From contig NZ_JAAAYE010000026.1 in NCBI RefSeq assembly GCF_013282575.1, forward strand, positions 1-64,000: DNA of 64,000 nucleotides, read 5' to 3'. This stretch comes from Paraburkholderia sp. NMBU_R16 (GTDB taxonomy: Bacteria > Pseudomonadota > Gammaproteobacteria > Burkholderiales > Burkholderiaceae). The translations under genes and the position numbers were made by a program. This document shows, one piece after another, positions 7,327 through 16,419 of this stretch. Within the stretch, counting starts at the first letter, position 1, and each line of letters begins with the position of its first letter. The notes under the pieces were generated by a model. That model saw only the letters and a program-made list of their open reading frames with translations. It was not told where the DNA came from and searched no databases.

Positions 7327-9093
7327 TCAGGCGCAGGCGTCTGCCAACGCGCCCGTGTGCGTCCGTTGGCTCTTGTCATCCGCATGGATGCGAAGGTTGC
7401 GGTATGAACCGATGTCCCGCTCGTCGAGCGGGACGATATAGGGTTCGACGGCGCGCTTCTCGCTGACCATGCGGCCCCACGCGTCCTTGCGCAGATGCGT
7501 GTGGCAGAACCAATGCGCGTCGTCTCGCTGCGGGTAGTCGACACGATGGTGATAGAGTCCCCAGCGGCTTTCCGTGCGAAACAGCGACGCGCGCGCGGCC
7601 ATTTCCGCGCAATCGCGGATCGCGCGCACTTCGGCCGCGCGCATCAGTTCATGTGGATGCGTGGCCTTGATCGACGCGATGTCCGTAGCGATTTCCTCGA
7701 AGCGTTGCAGGCCGATTTCCATTTTGCGCGTGACCTTCGGCGGCTGCAGATAATCGTTGACCATGCGGCGCAGCTTGTATTCGACTTGCGCGGGCGCCAG
7801 CCCGTGTTCGCGTTCGAGCGGTGCAAACACGCGTGCGCGCTCGGCATCGATTTGCTGCTGATCGAGCGGTGCGTGCTCGCGGCCCGCGACGAAGGCCGCC
7901 GCATGCTGCCCCGCAAACCAGCCATACGTGAAGGCGCCGAGCATATAGTTGTGCGGCACGGCGGCCATGTCGCCCGCGGCATAAAGGCCGCCAACCGTGG
8001 TTTCAGCGCGTTCGTTGACATACACGCCCGAGGCGCTGTGTCCGCTGCAAAAGCCGATCTCGGAGATGTGCATCTCGACCATCTGATGCCGATAGTCGGT
8101 TCCGCGGCCCGCATGAAAGCGTCCGCGGCTCGGGCGTTCGTTGGTGTGCAGAATCTGTTCGATGGTCTGGATCGTTTCCTCGGCGAGATGATCGAGTTTG
8201 AGAAACACGGGACCATTGCCGCTTTGGAGTTCCTGGTAGAACTCCCACATCATCTGTCCGCTCCAGTAATCGCATTCGATGAACCGTTCGCCCTTGCCAT
8301 TCGCCGTATAGCCGCCGAGCGGCCCCGTCACATAGGCGCAAGCGGGGCCGTTGTAGTCCTTGATCAGAGGATTGATCTGAAAGCATTCGAGATTCGCGAG
8401 CGCGGCGCCCGCGTGATAGGCCATGGCGTAGCCATCGCCCGCGTTCGTCGGGTTCTCGTAGGTGCCCATCAGATAGCCGGAAGCGGGTAAGCCCAGTCGT
8501 CCCGCCGCGCCGCATGACAGGATCACGGCCTTCGCGCGAACGACGTAGAAATCGGCCGTCCGGCAATCGAAGCCCAACACGCCGCTGACGTTGCCATGTG
8601 CATCCATCAAAAGACGCGTGGCGACGATGCGGTTCGTGATCGCGATGCGAGCGCGTTTGAGCTGCCGATACAGCATCTTCTTGATGTCATGACCTTCGGG
8701 CATCGGCAGCACGTAAGAGCCCATGTGATGGACTTTCTTGACCGCGTAATCGCCGTTGCCGTCCTTTTCGAATTTCACGCCCCAACGGTCGAGTTCCTCG
8801 ATCGTCTTGAAGCTGTGCCTGGCGTACGCATAGACGGCCGACTGATCGACGATGCCGTCGTTGGCGATCGTGATCTCGCGCGTATATTGCTCGGGTGTCG
8901 CGTGGCCCGGGATGACGGCGTTGTTCAAGCCGTCCATCCCCATCGAAATGGCGCCGCTGCGTTTGACGTTGGCCTTTTCGAGCAGCAGGACCTTCAGGCC
9001 AGGGTCGTGTTCCTTCGCCTTGACGGCAGCCATTGGGCCGGCTGTGCCGCCGCCGACCACGACGATGTCGTATTCGAGTACATGCGTGTTCAT
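7327..9093 (-). CDS. Fumarate reductase/APS reductase-type flavoprotein subunit
   Basis: 588 residues. The FAD-binding motif VVGGGTAGPMAAVKA lies near residue 12. MPEGHDIKKMLYRQL and the capping domain follow, with GDMAAVPHNYMLGAFTYG as the late flavin contact and a C-terminal helical domain (RWGLYHHRVDYP, HWFCHTHLRK). It is more like AprA-type proteins than succinate dehydrogenase, and no membrane anchor or haem subunit is nearby. With the ferredoxin encoded 15 bases downstream it should form a two-subunit oxidoreductase. The substrate is not known: relatives occur beside sulfur and organosulfonate genes, but nothing here shows that. Confidence 0.85.
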   Translation of the reverse strand: MNTHVLEYDIVVVGGGTAGPMAAVKAKEHDPGLKVLLLEKANVKRSGAISMGMDGLNNAVIPGHATPEQYTREITIANDGIVDQSAVYAYARHSFKTIEELDRWGVKFEKDGNGDYAVKKVHHMGSYVLPMPEGHDIKKMLYRQLKRARIAITNRIVATRLLMDAHGNVSGVLGFDCRTADFYVVRAKAVILSCGAAGRLGLPASGYLMGTYENPTNAGDGYAMAYHAGAALANLECFQINPLIKDYNGPACAYVTGPLGGYTANGKGERFIECDYWSGQMMWEFYQELQSGNGPVFLKLDHLAEETIQTIEQILHTNERPSRGRFHAGRGTDYRHQMVEMHISEIGFCSGHSASGVYVNERAETTVGGLYAAGDMAAVPHNYMLGAFTYGWFAGQHAAAFVAGREHAPLDQQQIDAERARVFAPLEREHGLAPAQVEYKLRRMVNDYLQPPKVTRKMEIGLQRFEEIATDIASIKATHPHELMRAAEVRAIRDCAEMAARASLFRTESRWGLYHHRVDYPQRDDAHWFCHTHLRKDAWGRMVSEKRAVEPYIVPLDERDIGSYRNLRIHADDKSQRTHTGALADACA

Positions 9094-9207
9094 CCTGCGT
9101 TCCTACTCGTTATGACAAGATGAGTCGAAGTCTAACGAGCGGCTACATGAGATCCAACCAACGATTTCTGCTTTGTATTTTCCTGCGCAAGCGACACTCG
9201 AGCGCAC

Positions 9208-10872
9208 CTAGACCTCGGTGCGCCTGAGCAGGTAATCGAGTCCGCCGACCCTGAACCACCTGTACCCATAAGGCTCGAGCACGACCGCGTGCCGGCCGTC
9301 GTTGCCGGCCTGGCTGTGGTCATCCGAGAGGAGGTTGATCAGGCGGTCGTCGCCGGGCCTGTCACAGCCGGAACGAAATCTCACGGTGCACGCCTCGGCG
9401 CTGAAGTTGTGCAGGCATAGGACCGAGTTGTTGCGCCAGTCATAACGCAGCCCAAGCACATCGTTTCGCGATGTGCGCAGCACCTCGAAATCGCCCCAGC
9501 CGATTTCGGGCATCTCGCGACGCATGCGGATCATCCGTTCCGTCCAGTTCAGAAACGACTCGGGATCGCGGCGCTGCTGCGCCACATTGACGCGCTCGAA
9601 ACCATAAGCTCCGCCTGAAATGACTGGCACAGGCGGCTTGGGATGTTTCGTGAATCCGCCTTGGGGCTCGACCGACCATTGCATCGGCGTACGCATGCTT
9701 TCGCGCTCGGGCCGGCGTAGGTCGTCGCCCATGCCGATCTCATCGCCGTAACGGATGACCGGTGTGCCCGGCAACGTCAACATCAGACTGTAGGCGAGTT
9801 CGAGCCGGCGTCTATCGCCCGACAGCATCGGCGCCAGCCGGCGGCGAATGCCGCGCTCGTACAGCTGCATGTCGGGTTCCGGGCCGAATGCCGCGAACAC
9901 CGCATCGCGCATTTCAGGTGGCAGCCGACCCAGATCGAGCTCGTCGTGATTGCGCAGGAATACGCCCCATTGCGCGCTCGCGGGGCGCGGCTTCGTTGCG
10001 ATCAGTGCCTGCTTCAGCGGTTTGGTGTCGCCCGTCGCAAGGGTGTAAAACGTATTCTGGTTCAGTTGGAAATTGAACATCATCGGCAAGCGCTCGCCCG
10101 CATCGCCGAAATACTGGAAATCCGTATCGGGCAGGACGTTCGCCTCCGCGAGAATGATTGCGTTGCCCTCGCGCCATTGCAAAAATTCTCGAAAGGCGCG
10201 CAACATCCCGTATTGCTCGATATGTTCGCGCACCTCGGCACCCTTAGCGGCAATCACGAACGGGACGGCATCCATCCGAAACCCCGATACGCCGAGTTGA
10301 ACCCAGAAGCCCATGATTTTCAGGAGCTCGGCATGAACCCAGGGATTGGATGTATTCAGGTCCGGTTGAAAATCGTAGAAGCGGTGAAAATACCAGCGCT
10401 TTGCCTGCTTGTCGAAACTCCATGTCGATTTTTGCACGCCGGGAAACACCACGCCGTCTTTCGCATGGGGGGGCTTCCTGTCGGACCACACGTACCAGTC
10501 CCGATAGCGGGAACCGGGATCGCTACGTGCTGACTGGAACCAGGGATGCTGGTCGGACGTGTGATTCACCACCAGGTCGATGATGACGCGCAAGCCCCGC
10601 TCGTCGCATGCATGCGTGAATTCGGAGAAGTCCCCGAGCGTGCCGTATTTCGGATCGACGTTGTAATAGTCCGTGATGTCGTACCCGTTATCGCGTCCCG
10701 GCGACGGCTGAAACGGCATGAGCCAGATCGTCGTCACGCCCAGTCCCTGCAGGTAATCGAGCCGCCGCATGAGACCCTGGAAGTCGCCGATGCCGTCGCC
10801 ATTGGCGTCGAGGAACCGGCCTACCGAAAGGCAATAGATGATGGCATTTTTATACCAGAGGTCGTTGAACAT
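9208..10872 (-). CDS. GH13 alpha-amylase family enzyme, trehalose-synthase-like
   Basis: 554 residues from the ATG at 10872. The reading frame stays open further upstream, but that part overlaps the divergent gene and has no homology. GH13 catalytic residues are visible: D201 (GFRMDAVPF, nucleophile), E243 (ILAEANVL, acid/base) and D310 (RNHDELDL). NHTSDQHPWFQSAR and RYGDEIGMGDD, together with the DAVPF context, resemble trehalose synthase (maltose glucosyl-trans-isomerase) more than oligo-glucosidases. A short beta-sandwich domain C closes the protein (LEPYGYRWFRV). It is divergent from the second GH13 gene, whose start is 39 bases away. Specificity is uncertain. Confidence 0.85.
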   Translation of the reverse strand: MFNDLWYKNAIIYCLSVGRFLDANGDGIGDFQGLMRRLDYLQGLGVTTIWLMPFQPSPGRDNGYDITDYYNVDPKYGTLGDFSEFTHACDERGLRVIIDLVVNHTSDQHPWFQSARSDPGSRYRDWYVWSDRKPPHAKDGVVFPGVQKSTWSFDKQAKRWYFHRFYDFQPDLNTSNPWVHAELLKIMGFWVQLGVSGFRMDAVPFVIAAKGAEVREHIEQYGMLRAFREFLQWREGNAIILAEANVLPDTDFQYFGDAGERLPMMFNFQLNQNTFYTLATGDTKPLKQALIATKPRPASAQWGVFLRNHDELDLGRLPPEMRDAVFAAFGPEPDMQLYERGIRRRLAPMLSGDRRRLELAYSLMLTLPGTPVIRYGDEIGMGDDLRRPERESMRTPMQWSVEPQGGFTKHPKPPVPVISGGAYGFERVNVAQQRRDPESFLNWTERMIRMRREMPEIGWGDFEVLRTSRNDVLGLRYDWRNNSVLCLHNFSAEACTVRFRSGCDRPGDDRLINLLSDDHSQAGNDGRHAVVLEPYGYRWFRVGGLDYLLRRTEV

Positions 10873-10911
10873 GCGGGGTGTCGAAACGATGAATCGTTGA
10901 GAGGAACGGCT

Positions 10912-12486
10912 ATGTCGGAGCTGAAATGGTGGCAACGTGGTGTCATTTACCAGATTTATCCGCGCTCGTTTCAAGACAGCAACGGCGACGGCATAGGCGA
11001 TCTGCCGGGCATCGCCGCGCGCCTCGGATATATCACCGCGCTCGGGGCCGATGCTGTATGGATTTCGCCCATCTATCCGTCTCCCATGGCCGACTTCGGT
11101 TACGACGTCGCCAACTACTGCGATATCGACCCCATCTTCGGCACGCTTGCCGAATTCCAGCAATTGGTGGACCACGCCCATCGGCTCGGCCTCAAGGTCC
11201 TGCTCGACTTCGTGCCCAACCACACCTCCGACCAGCATCCCTGGTTCGAGCTGAGCCGCTCGTCGCGGGACAATCCGAAGCGCGACTGGTACCTGTGGCG
11301 CGATCCGGCACCCGACGGAGGGCCGCCAAACAACTGGATGAGCAGAATGGGCGGCTCGGCGTGGGAGTGGGACGAAGCGACCGGGCAGTACTACTATCAC
11401 GCGTTTTTACGCGAGCAACCCGATCTGAATTGGCGCAATCCGCAAGTGCGCCGCGCCATGGACGACGTGCTGCGTTTCTGGCTGGATCGCGGCGTGGACG
11501 GATTCCGTGTCGATGTACTTTGGTTGCTGATCAAGGACGCGCAGTTTCGCGACAATCCTCCGAACCCCGCTTATCGGCCCGGTGAGCCAGGACATCACCG
11601 TCTATTGCAGACTTACACCGAGGATCAGCCGGAAGTGCACGAGATCGTGCGCTCGATGCGTGCCACGCTCAGCGAATATGGCGAAAAGGTGTTGATTGGC
11701 GAAATCTATCTGCCCATCGCTCGACTCATGACTTATTACGGGCCGAACGGCGACGGTGCCGATATGCCTTTCAACTTTCAGTTGCTCAACGCGGCGTGGC
11801 GCGCGGGCGATATCGCCCGCTTGATACGGGATTACAACAGTGCATTGCCCGAACATGCCTGGCCGAACTGGGTGCTCGGCAATCACGACAATCCCCGTGT
11901 CGCATCGCGCATCGGTGCGGACCAGGCGCGCGTGGCGGCCGTGTTGCTGCTGACATTGCGCGGCACCCCGACGCTCTATTACGGTGACGAAATCGGCATG
12001 ACCGACGGCCATATTCCGCCCGATGCGATTCGCGATCCGGCGGAGTTGAGACAACCCGGAATCGGGCAGGGGCGAGATCCGGAGCGTACGCCGATGCAGT
12101 GGGACGGTTCGCTGCCGAACGGCGGCTTCACGACCGGTCAGCCCTGGCTGCCGGTTGGCACGGCGACGAGTGTTCGAACGCAGGAGGACGACGCGTCGAG
12201 CCTGTTGTCGCTCTATCGTCGGCTGCTCGAGTTGCGGCGCAGCCACGCCGCGCTTGTGCGGGGCACGATAGCGAACGTCGGTGCCGAGGGCGACGTGCTG
12301 ACTTACGAACGGTGCCACGACGATGAGCGGCTCTTGATTGCGTTGAATATGGGCCGCGAAGATGCCACGGTATCTGCACATGGTGGCGTCGTGTTGCTAT
12401 CGACGCTTGCCGGCCGAGACGGTCAGCCGCTTCGAGAAGGCGTCAATCGACTCTCGGCCGGCGAAGCACTTGTCGCGGCTGTATGA
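10912..12486 (+). CDS. GH13 alpha-glucosidase (oligo-1,6-glucosidase type)
   Basis: 524 residues from the ATG at 10912, preceded by GAGGAAC. MSELKWWQRGVIYQIYPRSF is the classic start of alpha-glucosidases of GH13 subfamilies 17, 23 and 31. Catalytic residues: D201 (GFRVDVLWL), E264 (LIGEIYL) and D326 (GNHDNPRV). DEIGMTDGHIPP and the RTPMQWDGS loop match exo-acting alpha-glucosidases. No signal peptide is seen, so it should act in the cytoplasm on imported malto- or isomalto-oligosaccharides, possibly with the divergent GH13 enzyme. Confidence 0.9.
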   Translation: MSELKWWQRGVIYQIYPRSFQDSNGDGIGDLPGIAARLGYITALGADAVWISPIYPSPMADFGYDVANYCDIDPIFGTLAEFQQLVDHAHRLGLKVLLDFVPNHTSDQHPWFELSRSSRDNPKRDWYLWRDPAPDGGPPNNWMSRMGGSAWEWDEATGQYYYHAFLREQPDLNWRNPQVRRAMDDVLRFWLDRGVDGFRVDVLWLLIKDAQFRDNPPNPAYRPGEPGHHRLLQTYTEDQPEVHEIVRSMRATLSEYGEKVLIGEIYLPIARLMTYYGPNGDGADMPFNFQLLNAAWRAGDIARLIRDYNSALPEHAWPNWVLGNHDNPRVASRIGADQARVAAVLLLTLRGTPTLYYGDEIGMTDGHIPPDAIRDPAELRQPGIGQGRDPERTPMQWDGSLPNGGFTTGQPWLPVGTATSVRTQEDDASSLLSLYRRLLELRRSHAALVRGTIANVGAEGDVLTYERCHDDERLLIALNMGREDATVSAHGGVVLLSTLAGRDGQPLREGVNRLSAGEALVAAV

Positions 12487-12583
12487 ACGCTCGAATTGCA
12501 ACCGTTATCCGCCTCCACCTATCATTCGTCATTCGCTAGCCGTCCTGTGAGGGTGGTCGACCCATGGAAAAAAGAGAAACCTG

Positions 12584-13066
12584 ATGCCGAGCCTCGAGCG
12601 AACGCGATCGACCCTGCTCGTCGATGCTGTCTGGCGCGTGGTACTTCGCCTCGGATTCCGGCTGGCTCGTATCTGGTGGCACGTTCGACGGCCTCATCAC
12701 GAGGGGGCGCTCGTAGCGATCTACGTCGGCAGGGCGCTCCTGCTCGTGAAGCCATCGTACCGGCCCGAGTGGGGCTTTCCCGGCGGCAGTCTCGACCCGG
12801 GCGAAGCGCCCGATGCGGCGGCGCGGCGCGAAATGCAGGAGGAACTCGGCCTCTCGGTGGCCGCATTGTCGCCCGCGGGCACCGTCCGAGGCACGTGGGA
12901 CGGGCGAATAGATCACGTGCATTTTTTTGAACTGCACCTCGATTGTCTACCCGCGCTGCGGCTCGATAACCGTGAGATCGTCGCCGCGCAACTGGCGTCC
13001 CCGGAGGAATTGACTGGCATGGCGCTGACAGGGGCAGTCGCGGCGTTCATTAGCAGCAGCCGATGA
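12584..13066 (+). CDS. Nudix hydrolase
   Basis: 160 residues. The Nudix box is complete: G68-x5-E74-x7-R82-E83-x2-E86-E87-x-G89. The strand before it reads WGFPGG. An unusual basic/hydrophobic N-terminus (residues 10-36, with VWRVVLRLGF) could be a membrane-facing helix. The substrate cannot be told; the FPGG and WDGRIDHVHFFEL segments are common in hydrolases of nucleotide-diphosphate-linked compounds. It is convergent with the transketolase operon, with an inverted repeat between them. Confidence 0.9.
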   Translation: MPSLERTRSTLLVDAVWRVVLRLGFRLARIWWHVRRPHHEGALVAIYVGRALLLVKPSYRPEWGFPGGSLDPGEAPDAAARREMQEELGLSVAALSPAGTVRGTWDGRIDHVHFFELHLDCLPALRLDNREIVAAQLASPEELTGMALTGAVAAFISSSR

Positions 13067-13079
13067 AGATGCTTTCGAA

Positions 13080-13136
13080 CCGTGTTCAGGCCGCAATGTC
13101 GCAATTCCGCGAAGCCGGAGCGGCCTGTGAACACGG
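13080..13136. repeat. Long inverted repeat between convergent genes
   Basis: Left arm CCGTGTTCAGGCCGC (13080-13094) and right arm GCGGCCTGTGAACACGG (13120-13136) pair along their whole length apart from a 2-base bulge, around a 25-base loop. It lies between the convergent Nudix and transketolase genes and could act as a bidirectional transcription stop or mRNA 3' stabiliser. There is no T-tract on either strand. Confidence 0.6.
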
Positions 13137-13148
13137 TACGGGCTTACA

Positions 13149-14147
13149 TCATTTCAACCAACCCTTGATGCGTTCAACCATGACGTTCGCCGATATCCCA
13201 TAGCGATCATGCAGCGTCGGCAGCGCCCCGGCATCGAGGAACGCGTCCGGGAGCGCGATCTGCCGGAACGCACACGATACGCCGGCTCGCATCAGTTCCG
13301 CCGCCACCGCTTCCCCAAGTCCGCCGACGACGGTATGGTTCTCAGCCACGACAACCATGCGTCCGCTGCGCCGGGCCTCCCGCACGATGGTCTCGGTGTC
13401 GAGCGGCTTGATCGTCGGCACATGCAGCACAGCGGCCCCGATGTTGTCCTTCTCGAGTGCGCGAGCGACTTCCAGCGAGCGCATCGTTAGAATGCCCGAG
13501 GCGATCAGCAGCACATCGTTGCCGTCACGTAGCATCTTCGCCTTGCCGAGTTCGAACCGGTAATCGTATTCGTCGAGCACGGCCGGCACGTTGCCTCGTA
13601 GCAGACGCGCATAGACAGGCCCCTTGTGCGCGGCGATCGCGGGCACCATTTGCTCGATATCCAGCGCGTCGCAAGGATCGATGACCGTCATATTGGGCAT
13701 CGCGCGCATGAGTGCGAGATCTTCCGCTGCCTGATGACTCGGACCGTAGCCCGTGGTCAAACCCGGCAGGGCGCAGACGAGCTTCACATCGAGGTTGTCC
13801 TCGGCGATCGTCTGATGGATGAAGTCGTAGGCGCGGCGCGTCGCGAAGACCGCATACGTCGTCACGAACGGCTGTGCGCCTTCGTGCGCGAACCCCGCGG
13901 CCGCCCCCATCAGCAACTGTTCCGCCATCCCCATTTGGTAATAGCGCTCGGGAAACGCCTTGGCGAAGAGATGCAGATCGGTGTATTTGCCGAGATCGGC
14001 CGTCATACCGATCACATTCGCTTTGTCGCCCGCGAGTTCGACGAGCGCATGCCCGAACGGCGCCGAGCGCGTCACCTGTCCCTCGCCCGCGATCGAGGCG
14101 ATCATCGCCGACGTTTTCAGGCGCGGCTTGTCTGTCACTGTGTTCAT
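13149..14147 (-). CDS. Transketolase, C-terminal subunit (split enzyme)
   Basis: 332 residues from the ATG at 14147, which overlaps the stop of the N-terminal subunit gene in ATGA fashion; this coupling sets the start. It contains the pyrimidine-binding domain of ThDP enzymes (RSAPFGHALVELAGDKANVIG, MGMAEQLLMGAAAGFAHEG, where the E contacts thiamin) and the C-terminal domain (HVPTIKPLDTETIV). With the 281-residue partner it forms one transketolase-type heteromer. Split transketolases are common in pathways for unusual pentoses, apulose-type sugars or dihydroxyacetone transfer. The exact ketose is unknown. Confidence 0.9.
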   Translation of the reverse strand: MNTVTDKPRLKTSAMIASIAGEGQVTRSAPFGHALVELAGDKANVIGMTADLGKYTDLHLFAKAFPERYYQMGMAEQLLMGAAAGFAHEGAQPFVTTYAVFATRRAYDFIHQTIAEDNLDVKLVCALPGLTTGYGPSHQAAEDLALMRAMPNMTVIDPCDALDIEQMVPAIAAHKGPVYARLLRGNVPAVLDEYDYRFELGKAKMLRDGNDVLLIASGILTMRSLEVARALEKDNIGAAVLHVPTIKPLDTETIVREARRSGRMVVVAENHTVVGGLGEAVAAELMRAGVSCAFRQIALPDAFLDAGALPTLHDRYGISANVMVERIKGWLK

Positions 14148-14989
14148 ACCGGCCTCCCAGCGTCGAGTGCCTGGAGCGCGAGCTGCCATTCATGCTCGTC
14201 GACGCGAATGAAATGGTTCTTTTCCCGTTGCTCGAGGAACGGTACGCCGCAACCCATACGCGTATCGCAGACGATGATGCGCGGTTGCGGTTGGGCATGC
14301 GAGCGGGCGTTGTCGAATGCGCGCTTCACGGCGTCGATGTCGTTGCCGTCGATTCGTTGCACATACCAACCGAACGCCTCCAGTTTGTCGACGAGCGGCT
14401 CGAATGCCATGATCTGCGTGGACGGCCCGTCTGCCTGCTGGTTGTTGACGTCGACGATCGCGATCAGGTTGTCGAGCTTCCAGTGTGCGGCGGACATGAT
14501 GCCTTCCCAGATCGCGCCTTCATCGAGTTCGCCATCCGAGAAAAGCGTATAGACGACGGCATCCGAACCCTTGCGCTTCAACCCGAGGCAGCGTCCGACC
14601 GCAATCGTCAGGCCTTGTCCGAGCGAACCGCCCGACATTTCCATGCCGGGCGTATAGCTCGCCATTCCCGACATCGGCAGGCGGCTGTCGTCGCTGCCGT
14701 AGCTCTCGAGCTCATGAGCGGGCAAGATGCCGGCTTCGAAAAGCGCAGCGTAGAGCGCGATCGCATAGTGCCCGTTGGAAAGCAGAAAGCGGTCTCGTCC
14801 GTCCCAATCGGGATCGTCGGCGCGGTAGCGCATCGCGCCGAAGTAGGCGACTGCGAGGACATCGGCGATATCGAGTGCCTGGCCGATGTAGCCTTGACCC
14901 TGAACCTCGCCCATCAACAGCGCATTTCTGCGGATCCGCCAGGCCCGCTCAGCGAGCGGCACGGCCTCCGGTGTAGTTTGACTGCTCAT
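14144..14989 (-). CDS. Transketolase, N-terminal subunit (split enzyme)
   Basis: 281 residues, the ThDP diphosphate-binding half. SDGELDEGAIWEGIM ... IVDVNNQQADG is the GDG-x(about 26)-NN thiamin signature, and RDRFLLSNGHYAIALYAAL carries the expected His. MEMSGGSLGQGLTIAVGRCLG is the family-typical glycine-rich loop. It overlaps the C-terminal subunit gene by 4 bases. Upstream lies the MFS permease, so the order SDR, MFS, tktN, tktC reads as one operon. Confidence 0.92.
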   Translation of the reverse strand: MSSQTTPEAVPLAERAWRIRRNALLMGEVQGQGYIGQALDIADVLAVAYFGAMRYRADDPDWDGRDRFLLSNGHYAIALYAALFEAGILPAHELESYGSDDSRLPMSGMASYTPGMEMSGGSLGQGLTIAVGRCLGLKRKGSDAVVYTLFSDGELDEGAIWEGIMSAAHWKLDNLIAIVDVNNQQADGPSTQIMAFEPLVDKLEAFGWYVQRIDGNDIDAVKRAFDNARSHAQPQPRIIVCDTRMGCGVPFLEQREKNHFIRVDEHEWQLALQALDAGRPV

Positions 14990-15032
14990 CTTTTCTCCTG
15001 TGATCAGCCGATGAAATGAATGACGAGATGGC

Positions 15033-16358
15033 TCAGCGGTTGACGGATCGGGGCACGAGGAAAACCAGCAAGGCGCCGAGCGTCACGGCCAGCGAAATGA
15101 ACACGAGGCCAGCCGTGGACTTGCCTGTCAAATCGTTGAGCCATCCTACGATCGCAGGCGAAAAGAAGCCTGCGAGATTGGCGAAGCAGTTGACCGCGGC
15201 GATCCCCGCGGCGGCGGATACGCCGCCCAGCATCGCGGTGGGCAACGACCAGAATTGGGACGACGACGCGAGAATGCCGGCGGATGCAACGCACAGGCAG
15301 ACGATCGACGCGCCCACACTGCCGAGCAGCGGCAGCGATGCGAAGCCGGCCGCCGCGATCAGCATCGGGACCGCGAGATGAAAGCGGCGTTCTTTGAAAC
15401 GATCCGCGCTGGCGCCGATCAACGGCAACGCGACGATCGCGCAGAGGTAGGGCACCGCGGTGAACAGACCCACCCACAGCGGATCGGCCACGCCGGCTTT
15501 GCGAATGATGGTCGGCAGCCAGAACGTGAGCCCGTACTGGCCGAGCACGACGCAGAAGTAAATCGCAGCCATCAGCCACAAGCGGCGATCGCGAATGAAT
15601 GCGTGGATCGAGAGGTGGGCGATCTTTTGGGCGTTATCGCTCGACACATTGCGGGCGAGCAAGGCCTTTTCCGTGTCGGTCAGCCACTTCGCTTGCTGGA
15701 TACCATCGTCGAGATAGAAGAGGATCGCGATCCCCAGCACGAGCGACGGCAGTGCCTCGAGCAGGAACAGCCATTTCCAGCCGGACATCGCGAGCGAGCC
15801 CTGCAACGAATGCATGATCCAGCCCGAAAGCGGGCCGCCGAGAATACCGGCCAGCGGGATCGCCATGAAGAACAACGACAGTGCCTTCGCACGCCGCTCG
15901 GACGGGAACCAGTACGTCATATAGAGAATGACGCCGGGTGCGAACCCCGCCTCTGCAACGCCGAGCAGGAAACGGAGCCCGTAGAACGCCGCGGGCGACT
16001 TCACGAAGACGAAACTCGCGGAAATGACCGCCCAGGTCAGCATGATGCGTGCGAGCCATTTGCGGGCCCCGACGCGGTGAAGGATCAGATTGCTCGGCAC
16101 TTCGAACAGAAAGTATCCGAGGAAGAAGATTCCCGCACCCATGCCGTAGATCGTTTCGCTGAAGCGCAGCTCGTTGAGCATCTGCAGTTTGGCGAATCCT
16201 ACATTGACGCGATCCAGGTACGCACCGAGATAGCACAGCATCAGGAACGGTATCAGGCGACGACCCACTTTCGCGTAGGTCTTCGCTTCGAAATTTCGCG
16301 CGTCATAACGCGGCGCTACGCCGTCCGTGACGGACGCGTCGGTGTACTTCATTCTCAT
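15033..16358 (-). CDS. MFS transporter, anion:cation symporter (ACS) type
   Basis: 441 residues. The start at 16358 is chosen from AGGAGACAGAAC just upstream. Twelve membrane segments are visible, with LGAYLDRVNVGFAKLQM in the first and the RFLLGVAEAGFAPGVILYMTYWFP block typical of ACS permeases for sugar acids, tartrate or phthalate-like anions. It sits between the SDR and transketolase genes, so it probably imports a substrate of that pathway. The separate sugar ABC importer at 18441 gives the locus two uptake systems. Confidence 0.9.
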   Translation of the reverse strand: MRMKYTDASVTDGVAPRYDARNFEAKTYAKVGRRLIPFLMLCYLGAYLDRVNVGFAKLQMLNELRFSETIYGMGAGIFFLGYFLFEVPSNLILHRVGARKWLARIMLTWAVISASFVFVKSPAAFYGLRFLLGVAEAGFAPGVILYMTYWFPSERRAKALSLFFMAIPLAGILGGPLSGWIMHSLQGSLAMSGWKWLFLLEALPSLVLGIAILFYLDDGIQQAKWLTDTEKALLARNVSSDNAQKIAHLSIHAFIRDRRLWLMAAIYFCVVLGQYGLTFWLPTIIRKAGVADPLWVGLFTAVPYLCAIVALPLIGASADRFKERRFHLAVPMLIAAAGFASLPLLGSVGASIVCLCVASAGILASSSQFWSLPTAMLGGVSAAAGIAAVNCFANLAGFFSPAIVGWLNDLTGKSTAGLVFISLAVTLGALLVFLVPRSVNR

Positions 16359-16419
16359 GTTCTGTCTCCTGCCATGGCTCCGGTTCATCCGGATGTCCGC
16401 GGTTCGATATAGGCTTGGC

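Noticed and set aside
10873-11400. Upstream extension of the trehalose-synthase-like frame to 730 residues
   Set aside because: The extra 176 residues are antisense to the alpha-glucosidase gene and carry no GH13 homology; the ATG at 10872 begins exactly at the catalytic domain.
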